A stretch of DNA of 64,000 bases from Candidatus Uabimicrobium amorphum (GTDB taxonomy: Bacteria > Planctomycetota > Uabimicrobiia > Uabimicrobiales > Uabimicrobiaceae). Below are positions 21,401-27,428 of the stretch, piece after piece (the stretch's first letter is position 1; each line of letters begins with the position of its first letter). The position numbers and the translations under genes were made by a program. The stretch lies in assembly GCF_009002475.1 (NCBI RefSeq), contig NZ_AP019860.1, positions 2,294,001-2,358,000 of the forward strand. The letters run 5' to 3'. The notes under the pieces are model-generated. The model had not been told where the DNA came from. It searched no databases and saw only the letters and a program-made list of their open reading frames with translations.

Positions 21401-24400
21401 TGGTCAAGGCAATAAATCGTACTTTTCATATAAAGTAAACTCCGACATGACTCTTAGCAAGAAGAACACTCAAAAGTATTTTTGGAGTCGTATAAAGGCC
21501 ACTCCCTCGAAATATCCATGGACCAATGTAAAAGCTCACGAAATCAATAGAAAATTGCGACAGGCTTATATAAATAAAGATAAAAATAATATCAAAAAAC
21601 AACATCTAGAATATCTACTCCGCTTTAACCGTAAAGACTACATCGAAACTGTTGCTGATATTTATACATGGCAGGGAAATAAAACAAAAGCCAAAATGTT
21701 AATGTCAAAAATTACTTCAAAAGATTTACTTGTGCCTATAAAGATTAAAAAATCTCAAGAAATATTAAACGAAGAGTCTGTTATAAAAACACTCAAACTG
21801 CTAAGTTTCGCAGAAAACTTGTCGAAAGCTTTACCAGACATAGATCAAGATGATGATGGTGATGGAGAATATAGGCTACTAGCCGAGTTGCAGCTAACTA
21901 GAGACTCTCGTACAAGAAGTGGCAAGAAGCTGCAACCCATGATTAAAAAACTCGGAACTATCAATGAATATGGATTTTTAAATAAATATGGTTACTACTT
22001 TCAGATTTTTCTTCCGTCTTCATTAGGTAAACCTTTAACTGATAGCACATCGAGAAAGGCTGCTCCATATGAAACTGAATATAATGTTATTGATATGCAA
22101 GAACAACATTTTCGCATTTATGCTTGGCCAATAGTTTTCGGGGAAGGCGGACGTAAAGCGTTTTCTGTTGATTCGACAGAGAACGTAATCTATATTGATA
22201 ATGTTGACAAATTTGGAAATCCCTTACTTGAAGGTAAAAAAAGTCCCCATTTTGAAGATTGTATTGCTAATACAAAAAGAACTAACGATCCAGCCAAATT
22301 TGTTGTTGACCAGTCATATGGAGATGCTAATGTTCGTGGTACAACAGTACAATGGAAAATTGTTCAAAAAAAACAACCACAAAAACTAGCCCAAAAAATT
22401 TCTTCCTACCAGTTTTCTAATGAATTGTCGCTCAAAAAATGGACTCGTCCCGCAAATTTACCTAGTGAGTATCTATCGAATGACAAACGTGCCTTTAATA
22501 TTAATACACTTTTACAACAAGCACTTTGGAAACAAAATAAAGAAGTTATTAATTACAAAGATATTGATTACCTAAGTCATTTTACTAGGCACGATTATAT
22601 TGAAACAGTAGCTTGCACTTATGCTTGGTTGGGAATGGAAGAACAAGCAAAGGAAGTTGCTAAAAGAGGATTGCCAGATACTCAAATATTGGTTAAGCTG
22701 CTGCTTTTGAAGTTTTCCTTTAGAGAAATAGAGCAACATGTTAAAGACAACTTTTCTGGACTCCATGAAAAATTACATGGTATTTACACAGAAGAAAAAC
22801 TAGAGGCGCTAAGTAAACGTGAACTGGCAATTTTTACAGCTTTTATAAAAATGCGAAATGAATGCATTGATATTTTGGCAACAAAATTAGGTACTTATAG
22901 AAGTATGGCGTTATTTCCTCCATATATTGATACTCTCGCAATGATACATGCTTGGTTGGGAAATGAAAAAATCGCAAAGAAATTTGTTAGCAGTTCAAAG
23001 TTAAAACAACGAGTGCCGCTACTACTTAAAAAGTTTACTCCAAAACAAGTTGAAAGTATTTGTAGTGGCGAACTTAATAAGAGAATATGGGAGTTGTATC
23101 TTGATGAAAAGGTGAATAAAATAAACCAACAAGATTTTCAATTATTGCATCACGCTACAGAGGAAGAGTCAAAAAACACTGTCGCAACTATTTATGATTA
23201 TTTGGATTATAAGATTCAAGATAGAATATGTCAGTCCAGAAACACTTTAGCAACTATTTATGCCTATCAAGGAAATGTAAAGCAAGCAATATTTTTCGCC
23301 AAAAAAGCCACTTTACAAACTCCTATTCGTGTCGAGTTGTTATTGTCAAAGTTTTCTCCCAAAACAGTGGAAAATTTACTTAACCAAGAAGCATGCCAGT
23401 TTTACCTTTTACTCTATATTCATTACTATGGGCAGCAAGATAAACTTAGCGATATTTACGATGTATATCTAAGAAGGATAATAAGATACACAAATAGCAA
23501 GGAGTTATACAAGCAAGATGTCCTTTGGAAAGTCTTTCAGTACTACCGTGGTAAAATCTCAGAAGAAGAAATATTATTGGAAGCAAAAAGTAAAGATGTC
23601 AAACGTCGATGTCAGGTTTATTGTTACCTGGGAATGTTAGCTAAAACAAAGGGACAAAAAGATAAAGCTAACAAATATTTGCAGTTATGCTTAAAGCAAA
23701 ACCTCTTAAACCTAATAGAAACTAGGCTGGCGAAGATTGAATTACGCGTCACCACCACAGGGGAGAAAAGAATCAACGCACTCCTACGCGTTGCCGAGGA
23801 AGAACTCGCCATACAGCAACTAAACATCAACATAAGCAAAGCCGCTCCCCAGGGTTGGGAGAGTTCATTATGGGAGTTGTGTTGGAATGCGGAGAAGGAA
23901 TGTATCGACTTTACGGTAGAGGAGTGGGGAGCTTTGTCGCACGAGAAGCAGGTGGAGTTAGCGCACAGCTATCAGGAGTGGTATGCGCAGGTGAAGGGGT
24001 TGGAGTTGACGAAAGAGATTGAAAGAAGTGGTGCGAAGTTTGTGTTGAAGATGATACCGCCGGGGAAGTTTTGGATGGGATCACCGCAGGGAGAAAAGGA
24101 TCGTGAGGATGATGAAGTACGACATAAGGTGTGGGTGAGTGAGGTGTACTATGTGGGGGAGACGGGGGTGATGCAGGGGCAGTGGTCGGCTGTTATGGGC
24201 TCGAATCCATCTGAGTTTAAAGATGTGGGTTTACAGGGGCCGGTGGAGAGCGTATCGTGGGAGGATTGTGCGGAGTTTTGTAAAAGAGTGGGGATGAGGT
24301 TATTGACGGAGGCGGAGTGGGAGTATGCTTGTCGCGCGGGGACAACGAGGGCTTATAATTTAGGAGATAGTATAGATACTTCGAAAGTATGTTTTGACCC

Positions 24401-24707
24401 CAATTGGTCAGGACAAACAGCGAGTACAGTTGCAGTAAAAAGTTTACCCAATGAAAATAGCTGGGGGTGTTATGATTTTCATGGGAATGTGTGGGAGTGG
24501 TGCAGTGACAGGTATGGTGATTACAGTACTGCTGAGCAGAAGGATCCCAAAGGCTCACTAGAGGGCTGGGAACGGGTGCTTCGTGGCGGCTGCTGGAAGT
24601 ACGGAGCCAGGGAATGTCGGTCGGCTCTGCGCTTCGGCTACAGGCCCGGCGGCCGCGATAGCGGTGTGGGTTTGCGCCTCTGCGTTTCGGGTGCGAAAGT
24701 CAAGTAA
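15408..24707 (+). CDS. Giant secreted caspase-like / WD40 / TPR-like / FGE-fold protein, likely DGR-type variable C-terminus
   Basis: 3,099 residues, with Shine-Dalgarno AGGAA before ATG 15408. Domains in order: signal peptide (1-17); HEAT-like helices (20-90); peptidase C14 caspase-like domain (about 143-430) with His255 in YAGHG and Cys298 in DCCFGG; helical linker to about 750; 28-29 WD40 repeats (about 757-1960); TPR-like helices; a DQDDDGDGEY...GYYFQIFLP...AWPIVFGEGGRKAF module (about 2143-2310) like pilin-type planctomycetal secreted proteins; more TPR-like repeats; and a formylglycine-generating-enzyme (FGE/SUMF1) fold (about 2864-3099). Caspase His and Cys are intact, so proteolysis is plausible. 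The FGE tail lacks the paired active-site cysteines and probably binds ligand rather than making formylglycine. Four seven-bladed propellers would fit 28 blades. Monocistronic as far as seen. Confidence 0.93.
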   Translation: MKKFILFTVLLFVCLIAEDNHSQQALQKWIDQLQSKDRKQQIHAIKELRKIGNKAYKSLPELQNLLSHSLENSDQELFWLASQTARDIGASVSIKKQLPLEKTKVKSIQEKQRTTSFLTRNLGGLNVLGASSDFRQRLRYGKRHALVIGINKYQHYTPLEGPSFDAGEVASILTGRYGFENVVYLCDTIPQQVYRQHNLTLVGEKENEKVYKDKYGSEKIVVATYITKAVVQKYLDDICREVNNNDSLMLFYAGHGVTGYLVPADSTKNKTQNLSLKSIGEQLSRAEARHTLMVLDCCFGGSILQDKYKPKLEGYSNTTFQFGKGENIDRVFARRAFQIITAGTGNEAVADKLGISAKYAQLTGTKDHSPFSAVFLQALKGLTGRADGIQLVSDLGYYMMTTLVNDDRLNASQTPRYANIGDGDFMFFPKDKVLNPKLIAPLYLDEKSYTDIRISSCEALKKFIIQQKSKKERIALTKNAIVHINKLLKEEQQDVNYAAIKFIDDMVENYVQAKEVDELRKVIDDISDLLDKEIVEEQRKAEKSTEKQKEKNEKNEKTTILIVANVLKKLGIYANEKTVLSLKNYVINYQKPLWQKNSIGYTIPMEVHNYIAQLDSSSLQKTIQGQMLLYSHESSVYEWLNSKGIELVLKYDNEIKLLIEDAQIMLNKSQLVRKSILDEVRKQGTGKSNYYSEQDINDKYEQCGAYANKALELLEKIKNPGKKHKGLIEKIKQSSHEMIWLALHRYNSRFVWQTTTLKYSNVIKFAVFSPDGKILASASGASIQLSDAVTGRQIAVLKIEGAVNSVAFSPNGKVIVSASDDKSLCIWDVESKKQIAMLKGHSRSVNSVAFSPDGKIIASGSNDKSISIWDVESKKQIAILKGHSAAVNSVAFSPNGKVIVSASDDKSLCIWDVESKKQIAMLKGHSRSVNSVAFSPDGKIIASGSNDKSISIWDVESKKQIAILKGHSAAVNSVAFSPNGKIIASGSNDKSISLWNKSTSQQIAVLLGHSDTINTIVFSPNGKVIASGSQDQSLNLWDVTTGKQITDAGHTGRVNSVAFSPNGKIIASCSDDKSVRLWSSKTGKQITLLSGHTERVNSVAFSPNGKIIASCSDDKSVLLWDATTGKQITLLFGHTERVNSVAFSPNGKIIASCSDDKSVRLWSSKTGKQITLLSGHTERVNSVAFSPNGKIIASCSDDKSVLLWSSRTGKQITLLSGHTERVNSVAFSPNGKTIASASFSGVKLFNIVTRKVTEFSTSVMAKSIAFSPDGETLASASSDMFVRLWDTNSAKQIAILERHTDDVNSVAFSPDGKFVISASSDRSICLWKTRYENTFFLSGHKSSINSVAFSPDGKIIASCSDGRGASVWDKTRSIRLWDTSSGKQTTILSGHTDTVNSVAFSPDGKFIASCSEDRSIILWDTTSAEQFTILSGHTNAVNSVVFSPDGKIIASCSDDRSVRLWDVSSGKQTAMLRGHTNTVHCVIFSPDGKIIASASRDKSIRLWDTTSAEQFTILSGHTNAVNSVVFSPDGKIIASCSDDRSVRLWDVSSGKQTAMLRGNTNTVHCVIFSPDGKIIASASRDKSIRLWDTTSAKQIAILQGHTNAVNYVTFSPDGKFIASASNDNSVRLWDSLSGKQIAKLQGHTGVVNYVAFSPNGRMLASTSRDKSVRLWDTTSTKQIAICGRYVDILAIAFSPDGLHISGSDYNDPIVGVWDSKTGALLATLEGHTDVVNSVVFSPDGKFIASASRDKSIRLWDTTSAKQLVILRGHTDAVNSVVFSPDGKFIASASKDKSVRLWDVYNAKQIATFEEHTDVVNSVAFSPDGKILVSVSNDKSVRLCGTSGLKQLIILRGHTDAVNSVVFSPDGKILASASKDKSVRLWDVNNAKQIATFEEHTDAVNSVAFSPDSKIVMTKNAEHNTIQLWDVATCKQVSIFPIRSGVITSLLFSPDGNIVSCLRDMRDYSSHLTIIKNSFIDLKKLSFFYKKHKGDSNRFLSYFGQGNKSYFSYKVNSDMTLSKKNTQKYFWSRIKATPSKYPWTNVKAHEINRKLRQAYINKDKNNIKKQHLEYLLRFNRKDYIETVADIYTWQGNKTKAKMLMSKITSKDLLVPIKIKKSQEILNEESVIKTLKLLSFAENLSKALPDIDQDDDGDGEYRLLAELQLTRDSRTRSGKKLQPMIKKLGTINEYGFLNKYGYYFQIFLPSSLGKPLTDSTSRKAAPYETEYNVIDMQEQHFRIYAWPIVFGEGGRKAFSVDSTENVIYIDNVDKFGNPLLEGKKSPHFEDCIANTKRTNDPAKFVVDQSYGDANVRGTTVQWKIVQKKQPQKLAQKISSYQFSNELSLKKWTRPANLPSEYLSNDKRAFNINTLLQQALWKQNKEVINYKDIDYLSHFTRHDYIETVACTYAWLGMEEQAKEVAKRGLPDTQILVKLLLLKFSFREIEQHVKDNFSGLHEKLHGIYTEEKLEALSKRELAIFTAFIKMRNECIDILATKLGTYRSMALFPPYIDTLAMIHAWLGNEKIAKKFVSSSKLKQRVPLLLKKFTPKQVESICSGELNKRIWELYLDEKVNKINQQDFQLLHHATEEESKNTVATIYDYLDYKIQDRICQSRNTLATIYAYQGNVKQAIFFAKKATLQTPIRVELLLSKFSPKTVENLLNQEACQFYLLLYIHYYGQQDKLSDIYDVYLRRIIRYTNSKELYKQDVLWKVFQYYRGKISEEEILLEAKSKDVKRRCQVYCYLGMLAKTKGQKDKANKYLQLCLKQNLLNLIETRLAKIELRVTTTGEKRINALLRVAEEELAIQQLNINISKAAPQGWESSLWELCWNAEKECIDFTVEEWGALSHEKQVELAHSYQEWYAQVKGLELTKEIERSGAKFVLKMIPPGKFWMGSPQGEKDREDDEVRHKVWVSEVYYVGETGVMQGQWSAVMGSNPSEFKDVGLQGPVESVSWEDCAEFCKRVGMRLLTEAEWEYACRAGTTRAYNLGDSIDTSKVCFDPNWSGQTASTVAVKSLPNENSWGCYDFHGNVWEWCSDRYGDYSTAEQKDPKGSLEGWERVLRGGCWKYGARECRSALRFGYRPGGRDSGVGLRLCVSGAKVK
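17861..18364 (+). repeat. 252-bp tandem duplication of a WD40 blade pair inside the giant gene
   Basis: The segment starting ATCGGATGATAAGTCG at 17861 recurs at 18113 with a period of 252 bases, that is 84 residues or two 42-residue blades. The two copies look identical by eye over almost their whole length, including synonymous positions, so the duplication or conversion is recent. A third, partial copy continues to about 18364 before diverging. Confidence 0.9.
18567..19110 (+). repeat. 126-bp tandem repeats (single WD40 blades) inside the giant gene
   Basis: The word GTTAATTCAGTAGCATTTAG begins at 18567, 18693, 18819, 18945 and 19071, exactly 126 bases (42 residues) apart. Neighbouring copies differ mainly in alternation between GTACGATTATGG and GTACTATTATGG and between GATGCGACG and AGTTCGAAG. 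Near identity at third codon positions shows recent expansion or gene conversion of blades. Confidence 0.9.
19716..20219 (+). repeat. Second 252-bp blade-pair duplication inside the giant gene
   Basis: GTTAATTCTGTAGTGTTTAG occurs at 19716 and 19968 with the same 252-base period; the copies differ at only a few bases (for example GGACATACT versus GGAAATACT). It is independent of the duplication at 17861-18364 in sequence, so two-blade expansion has happened at least twice in this gene. Confidence 0.88.
24573..24690 (+). other. Candidate DGR variable region (VR) at the 3' end of the giant gene
   Basis: These 118 bases contain only 11 A and are about 69% G+C by hand count, in an AT-rich genome. 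They encode RVLRGGCWKYGARECRSA followed by LRFGYRPGGRDSGVGLRLC. This is the C-type-lectin/FGE-fold tail (RGGsW, CRSA, R, P, R, GfRL) used as the variable region of diversity-generating retroelement targets. The usual Asn (AAY) positions of such tails are here Tyr, Phe, Gly, Asp and Ser codons, mostly ending in C or T (TAC, TTC, GGC, GAT, AGC, GGT), as adenine-specific mutagenesis would leave. No reverse transcriptase or template repeat is present in the window, so the call is inference. Confidence 0.5.
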
Positions 24708-25140
24708 CAGTTGACTTGTATCCCTTTGCTCTTTTTCTTTTTTACCCCTTTGCGCGACGTAAAAATGGACTACAATAGTACAGTAAAACAACACATGTAT
24801 GTAGTCTGTCTGTAGGTTTACTGTGCAGTCTATCTATAGGCATCTCTGTAGACAAATCTATAGAAGCTACTGGCAATTTACTGCACAGTAGCAATAACTG
24901 GATGAGGACTTTCTCTATTACTATTGACTAATAGAGAAAGTCCTCCTCCAGTATGGGAAAAAATTCCTATAGGGATGACCTATAGCGCAGTGCCTCTGCA
25001 AAAGTTTCCGTAGTAGTTGCATAAGTAGGAGTTACCTAACAGAAGAAAGGGGAGAGTACTGCAACCGTTTTAATTTAAATGATTTAGAATCAAGAAAATA
25101 ATGATTTCGAATATAACGAGAAAGTTTAGTAAGAGTAAAT
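24708..25140. other. 433-bp gene-free region with strong inverted repeats, possible structured RNA
   Basis: No supported ORF. A 23-base inverted repeat with one mismatch (24898-24920 with 24929-24951, loop CTATTGAC) forms a very stable hairpin with no U-run after it, so it is not a standard terminator. A second, 11-base perfect inverted repeat (TACTGTGCAGT 24819-24829 / ACTGCACAGTA 24880-24890) encloses a CTATAG-containing loop. CTATAG occurs four times between 24830 and 24990. The region follows the candidate variable region by about 110-240 bases and could be part of the giant transcript, an ncRNA or a recombination site. Confidence 0.5.
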
Positions 25141-25446
25141 TTAGTATTTTTGATATTCCAACGCAAAGAAGGAGAAAGAGCGGTAATGATGGTAGGCGAA
25201 AAACTTCTTTTTTAGATACTCACCACTTTCGATCCCCATATCCATTTCTAGGCGAAAATAACAGATTGGTTTCGCGTCGCGGTAGATGGTGAATTCACCG
25301 TCGCTACGTAAGTATAAATTTTGCTTACCGTTTTTTATGCGAACCTCAAGGCGTTTCATCTCGCCATTAAATTCGTTAGCACTTTCCATACTGTATTCAC
25401 TAGCGAGAAGAGCTGTGTGCATCGTTTTTTCCCATTTGCGGATCAT
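25141..25446 (-). CDS. Small hypothetical protein
   Basis: 101 residues, or 93 if it starts at the Met 24 bases downstream. I recognise no family. The middle (RLEVRIKNGKQNLYLRSDGE, then FTIYRDAKPICYFRLEMDMG) has alternating hydrophobic and charged residues and looks like a real beta-rich domain rather than a chance frame. The C-terminus is aromatic-rich. No signal peptide, and no clear Shine-Dalgarno before either Met. It lies alone between the structured region and the dispersed repeats. Confidence 0.5.
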   Translation of the reverse strand: MIRKWEKTMHTALLASEYSMESANEFNGEMKRLEVRIKNGKQNLYLRSDGEFTIYRDAKPICYFRLEMDMGIESGEYLKKKFFAYHHYRSFSFFALEYQKY

Positions 25447-25472
25447 GTGAAAATGGCGTAGATGTCTAATAC

Positions 25473-25530
25473 AAGGATTAACAGGATGGATGGGATGTTT
25501 TTTTGACAGGATTAACAGGATGGACAGGAT
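25473..25530 (+). repeat. Dispersed AACAGGATG-type repeat, two copies
   Basis: Two units, AAGGATTAACAGGATGGATG at 25473 and GACAGGATTAACAGGATGGA at 25505, separated by a T-run. They are the same family and orientation as 15237-15298. They lie upstream of the small hypothetical gene and downstream of the alpha/beta hydrolase gene. Confidence 0.8.
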
Positions 25531-25550
25531 GTTAGGATAAGTGCTCTTTT

Positions 25551-25582
25551 AGAACCTCTTGTGCTTGTGCATTAGAGGTTCT
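25551..25582. terminator. Hairpin downstream of the alpha/beta hydrolase gene
   Basis: A perfect 9-bp stem (AGAACCTCT / AGAGGTTCT) with a 14-base loop lies 12 bases beyond the stop of the minus-strand hydrolase gene. It lacks a long U-run on the minus strand, so Rho-independent action is uncertain. Confidence 0.45.
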
Positions 25583-25594
25583 TGTTTGTATTTT

Positions 25595-26407
25595 CTAAAT
25601 TTGCTTTGCATCCACTGCGACAAGATGTGCTAGTAGTTCTTTGTTTACTTCATCGGTACACTGCCGTAGTATTCCGTGACCAGCGTTGGGAAAAGATACT
25701 AGGCGTGAGCCTTTGATCAAGCGGTGCAGAACATCGTTTTCACTTGGTGCCACTAAATAATCACAATCAGGGCGTAAAATGAGTACGGGCAATTGCAGAA
25801 GATGTAATGAAGGCTTGGTATTGTGAGCAATCACCGCCTTTACATGTGCGGAAACGACGTTCTTGGGTATTTTACGTTGGTAAATTTGCGACAAATGCTC
25901 GTGTTGTTCTTTGCTAAGAGTTTTTAGGTAACTTTTGGGAAAGAGTAATTCTTTTACTAATTGTGCGCGTTGCTCGTTACTTTTGCATCCCAACGTTTTT
26001 AGCCAAAACATAAAACTATGTGTTGTCGGCGCGGGAGATAAAACCCCACCGGCAGAGGTCGCTAAAAGGCTCAAAGAGCGAACGCGATGTGGGTACATTA
26101 ACGTCACGTGTTGTGCGATCATCCCCCCCATGGAAATACCAATTACATGAGCACTTTCCCAACCAACTTCCTCAAGTAGCCTACCAACATCAATGGCCAT
26201 TTCCGCCATCGACTTTCCGCCTCGCGGAAGGGGATCGCTTTCTCCTATTCCCAAATGATCAAATATGAGAACACGATGTTTTTTACTCAGCACTGGTATC
26301 TGACAACCCCATACACTACCGAGCATACCTAAACCCATAATTAAAACAACAGGTGTTCCCTCGTCACCATAAATTTGATAGGCGATTCCTGATTTTGCCT
26401 TGTTCAC
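25595..26407 (-). CDS. Alpha/beta hydrolase
   Basis: 270 residues. The start is GTG 26407, supported by GGAGA seven bases upstream. The fold signatures are LIMGLGMLGSVWG (oxyanion region), FDHLGIGESD, nucleophile elbow GISMGG, acid in RPDCDYLVAP and catalytic His in NAGHGILRQ. There is no signal peptide, so it is cytosolic. Layout and length resemble carboxylesterase/3-oxoadipate enol-lactonase-type members, but the substrate cannot be read from sequence and no pathway genes adjoin. Confidence 0.88.
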   Translation of the reverse strand: MNKAKSGIAYQIYGDEGTPVVLIMGLGMLGSVWGCQIPVLSKKHRVLIFDHLGIGESDPLPRGGKSMAEMAIDVGRLLEEVGWESAHVIGISMGGMIAQHVTLMYPHRVRSLSLLATSAGGVLSPAPTTHSFMFWLKTLGCKSNEQRAQLVKELLFPKSYLKTLSKEQHEHLSQIYQRKIPKNVVSAHVKAVIAHNTKPSLHLLQLPVLILRPDCDYLVAPSENDVLHRLIKGSRLVSFPNAGHGILRQCTDEVNKELLAHLVAVDAKQI

Positions 26408-26483
26408 TTTTGATTCTCCATTTTTATCGTTGTGATCCTAGTTGTTATGTGTATACCTATCTTAATTTCAGGACGGTTCGTCT

Positions 26484-27359
26484 CTACAAAAGATCCTTGA
26501 GAAGATATGTTGGTGCATATGCGGCTTCTTGACAAAGTTCATCTAAATTTGCCACTCCTGTTCCAATAAGTGCGGAGTCAATTCCGAAATCGTAAGCACC
26601 TTTGATATCGGTCAACATTTGGTCTCCGACCATCACCATGTCTTTTGTACCACAGCGCAAAAAAGCCTCTTCGTAGATAAATTTATTTGGTTTTCCCAAA
26701 CGCACAAAAGACAAATTGTCGCGTTGTGGGTAGCGCAAACGTAGCGCATTTTCGATAATAAGCGCCACACTACCACTTGTCATACCGAAATATCCTGCGG
26801 CTTTTGGATAGATATAGTCGGGGTTTGGCAGTACTAGTTTTATATTTTCTCCGCGATCGAAAGTCGCAAATAGTGTCGACAACACCAAATCGATGGTCTC
26901 GATAAACGGGTAATCACCACCATCGCAAATCACCAAAACATCGGCTTTGGTATCCTTGCCAACAAAGGGAACAATTTTTCCTCCCGCCTCGCCAACATAA
27001 GAGCGCGAATCTTCCGACCCCAGAAACAAACACTTACATCCTTGTAAGTTGTTATCTGCAAAATATCTTGACAGTAGACTTCCTGAAGGAATCACTTTGT
27101 CTTCCGATATTTCTAAACCCAAACGTGCGTACTTACGCGACAACGTGCCCGGTTGTTTCGAGGCATCGTTGGTTAAAATTAAATATGACTTATTTTCGGT
27201 GTTCAAACGCTCAATAAACTGTTTTGCCCCTGGTAAAGCAGAATTTTTGTCTACTAAAACCCCATAGGCATCTAACAAAATAGTGGAGTATTTTTCGATA
27301 ATTTCATTCGCAGTGATGGTATTCACAGTTGTACTTTCTATAAACAATATCAAAATCAT
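26484..27359 (-). CDS. HAD-superfamily hydrolase, subclass IIA (NagD/TIGR01459-like)
   Basis: About 291 residues from ATG 27359, or 280 from GTG 27326. The open frame reaches 27485, but that extension would cover the promoter and start of the divergent gene and is unlikely to be coding. HAD motifs: motif I as LLDAYGVLVD (canonical DxDGxL altered to DAYGVL with Asp retained), motif II LILTNDASKQ, lysine region GKPNKFIYEEA, and motif IV VMVGDQMLTDIKGA. The family includes sugar- and nucleotide-phosphate phosphatases with a C2 cap. Substrate unknown. Confidence 0.85.
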   Translation of the reverse strand: MILILFIESTTVNTITANEIIEKYSTILLDAYGVLVDKNSALPGAKQFIERLNTENKSYLILTNDASKQPGTLSRKYARLGLEISEDKVIPSGSLLSRYFADNNLQGCKCLFLGSEDSRSYVGEAGGKIVPFVGKDTKADVLVICDGGDYPFIETIDLVLSTLFATFDRGENIKLVLPNPDYIYPKAAGYFGMTSGSVALIIENALRLRYPQRDNLSFVRLGKPNKFIYEEAFLRCGTKDMVMVGDQMLTDIKGAYDFGIDSALIGTGVANLDELCQEAAYAPTYLLKDLL

Positions 27360-27374
27360 AAACCAAGATTGGAG

Positions 27375-27403
27375 TTTACCTGATTTACTGTGTGTAGTAT
27401 AAT
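27375..27403 (+). promoter_or_regulatory. Sigma70-like promoter for the hydroxylase/sulfotransferase gene
   Basis: TTTACC (27375-27380), a 17-base spacer and a perfect TATAAT (27398-27403) precede the gene. The predicted start of transcription near 27410 leaves a leader of about 19 bases with GGAG before ATG 27429. It also limits how far the divergent HAD gene can extend. Confidence 0.7.
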
Positions 27404-27428
27404 TTAAAACAAAACTCTGGAGTCGCAT

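Noticed and set aside
24217..24794. Minus-strand ORFs opposite the FGE tail
   Set aside because: They overlap a clearly coding FGE domain and give His/Pro/Ser-rich low-complexity peptides.
24573..25140. DGR template repeat or reverse transcriptase inside the window
   Set aside because: I found no near-copy of the candidate VR with A substitutions and no protein with a reverse-transcriptase YxDD motif in any frame, so only the target side is proposed.
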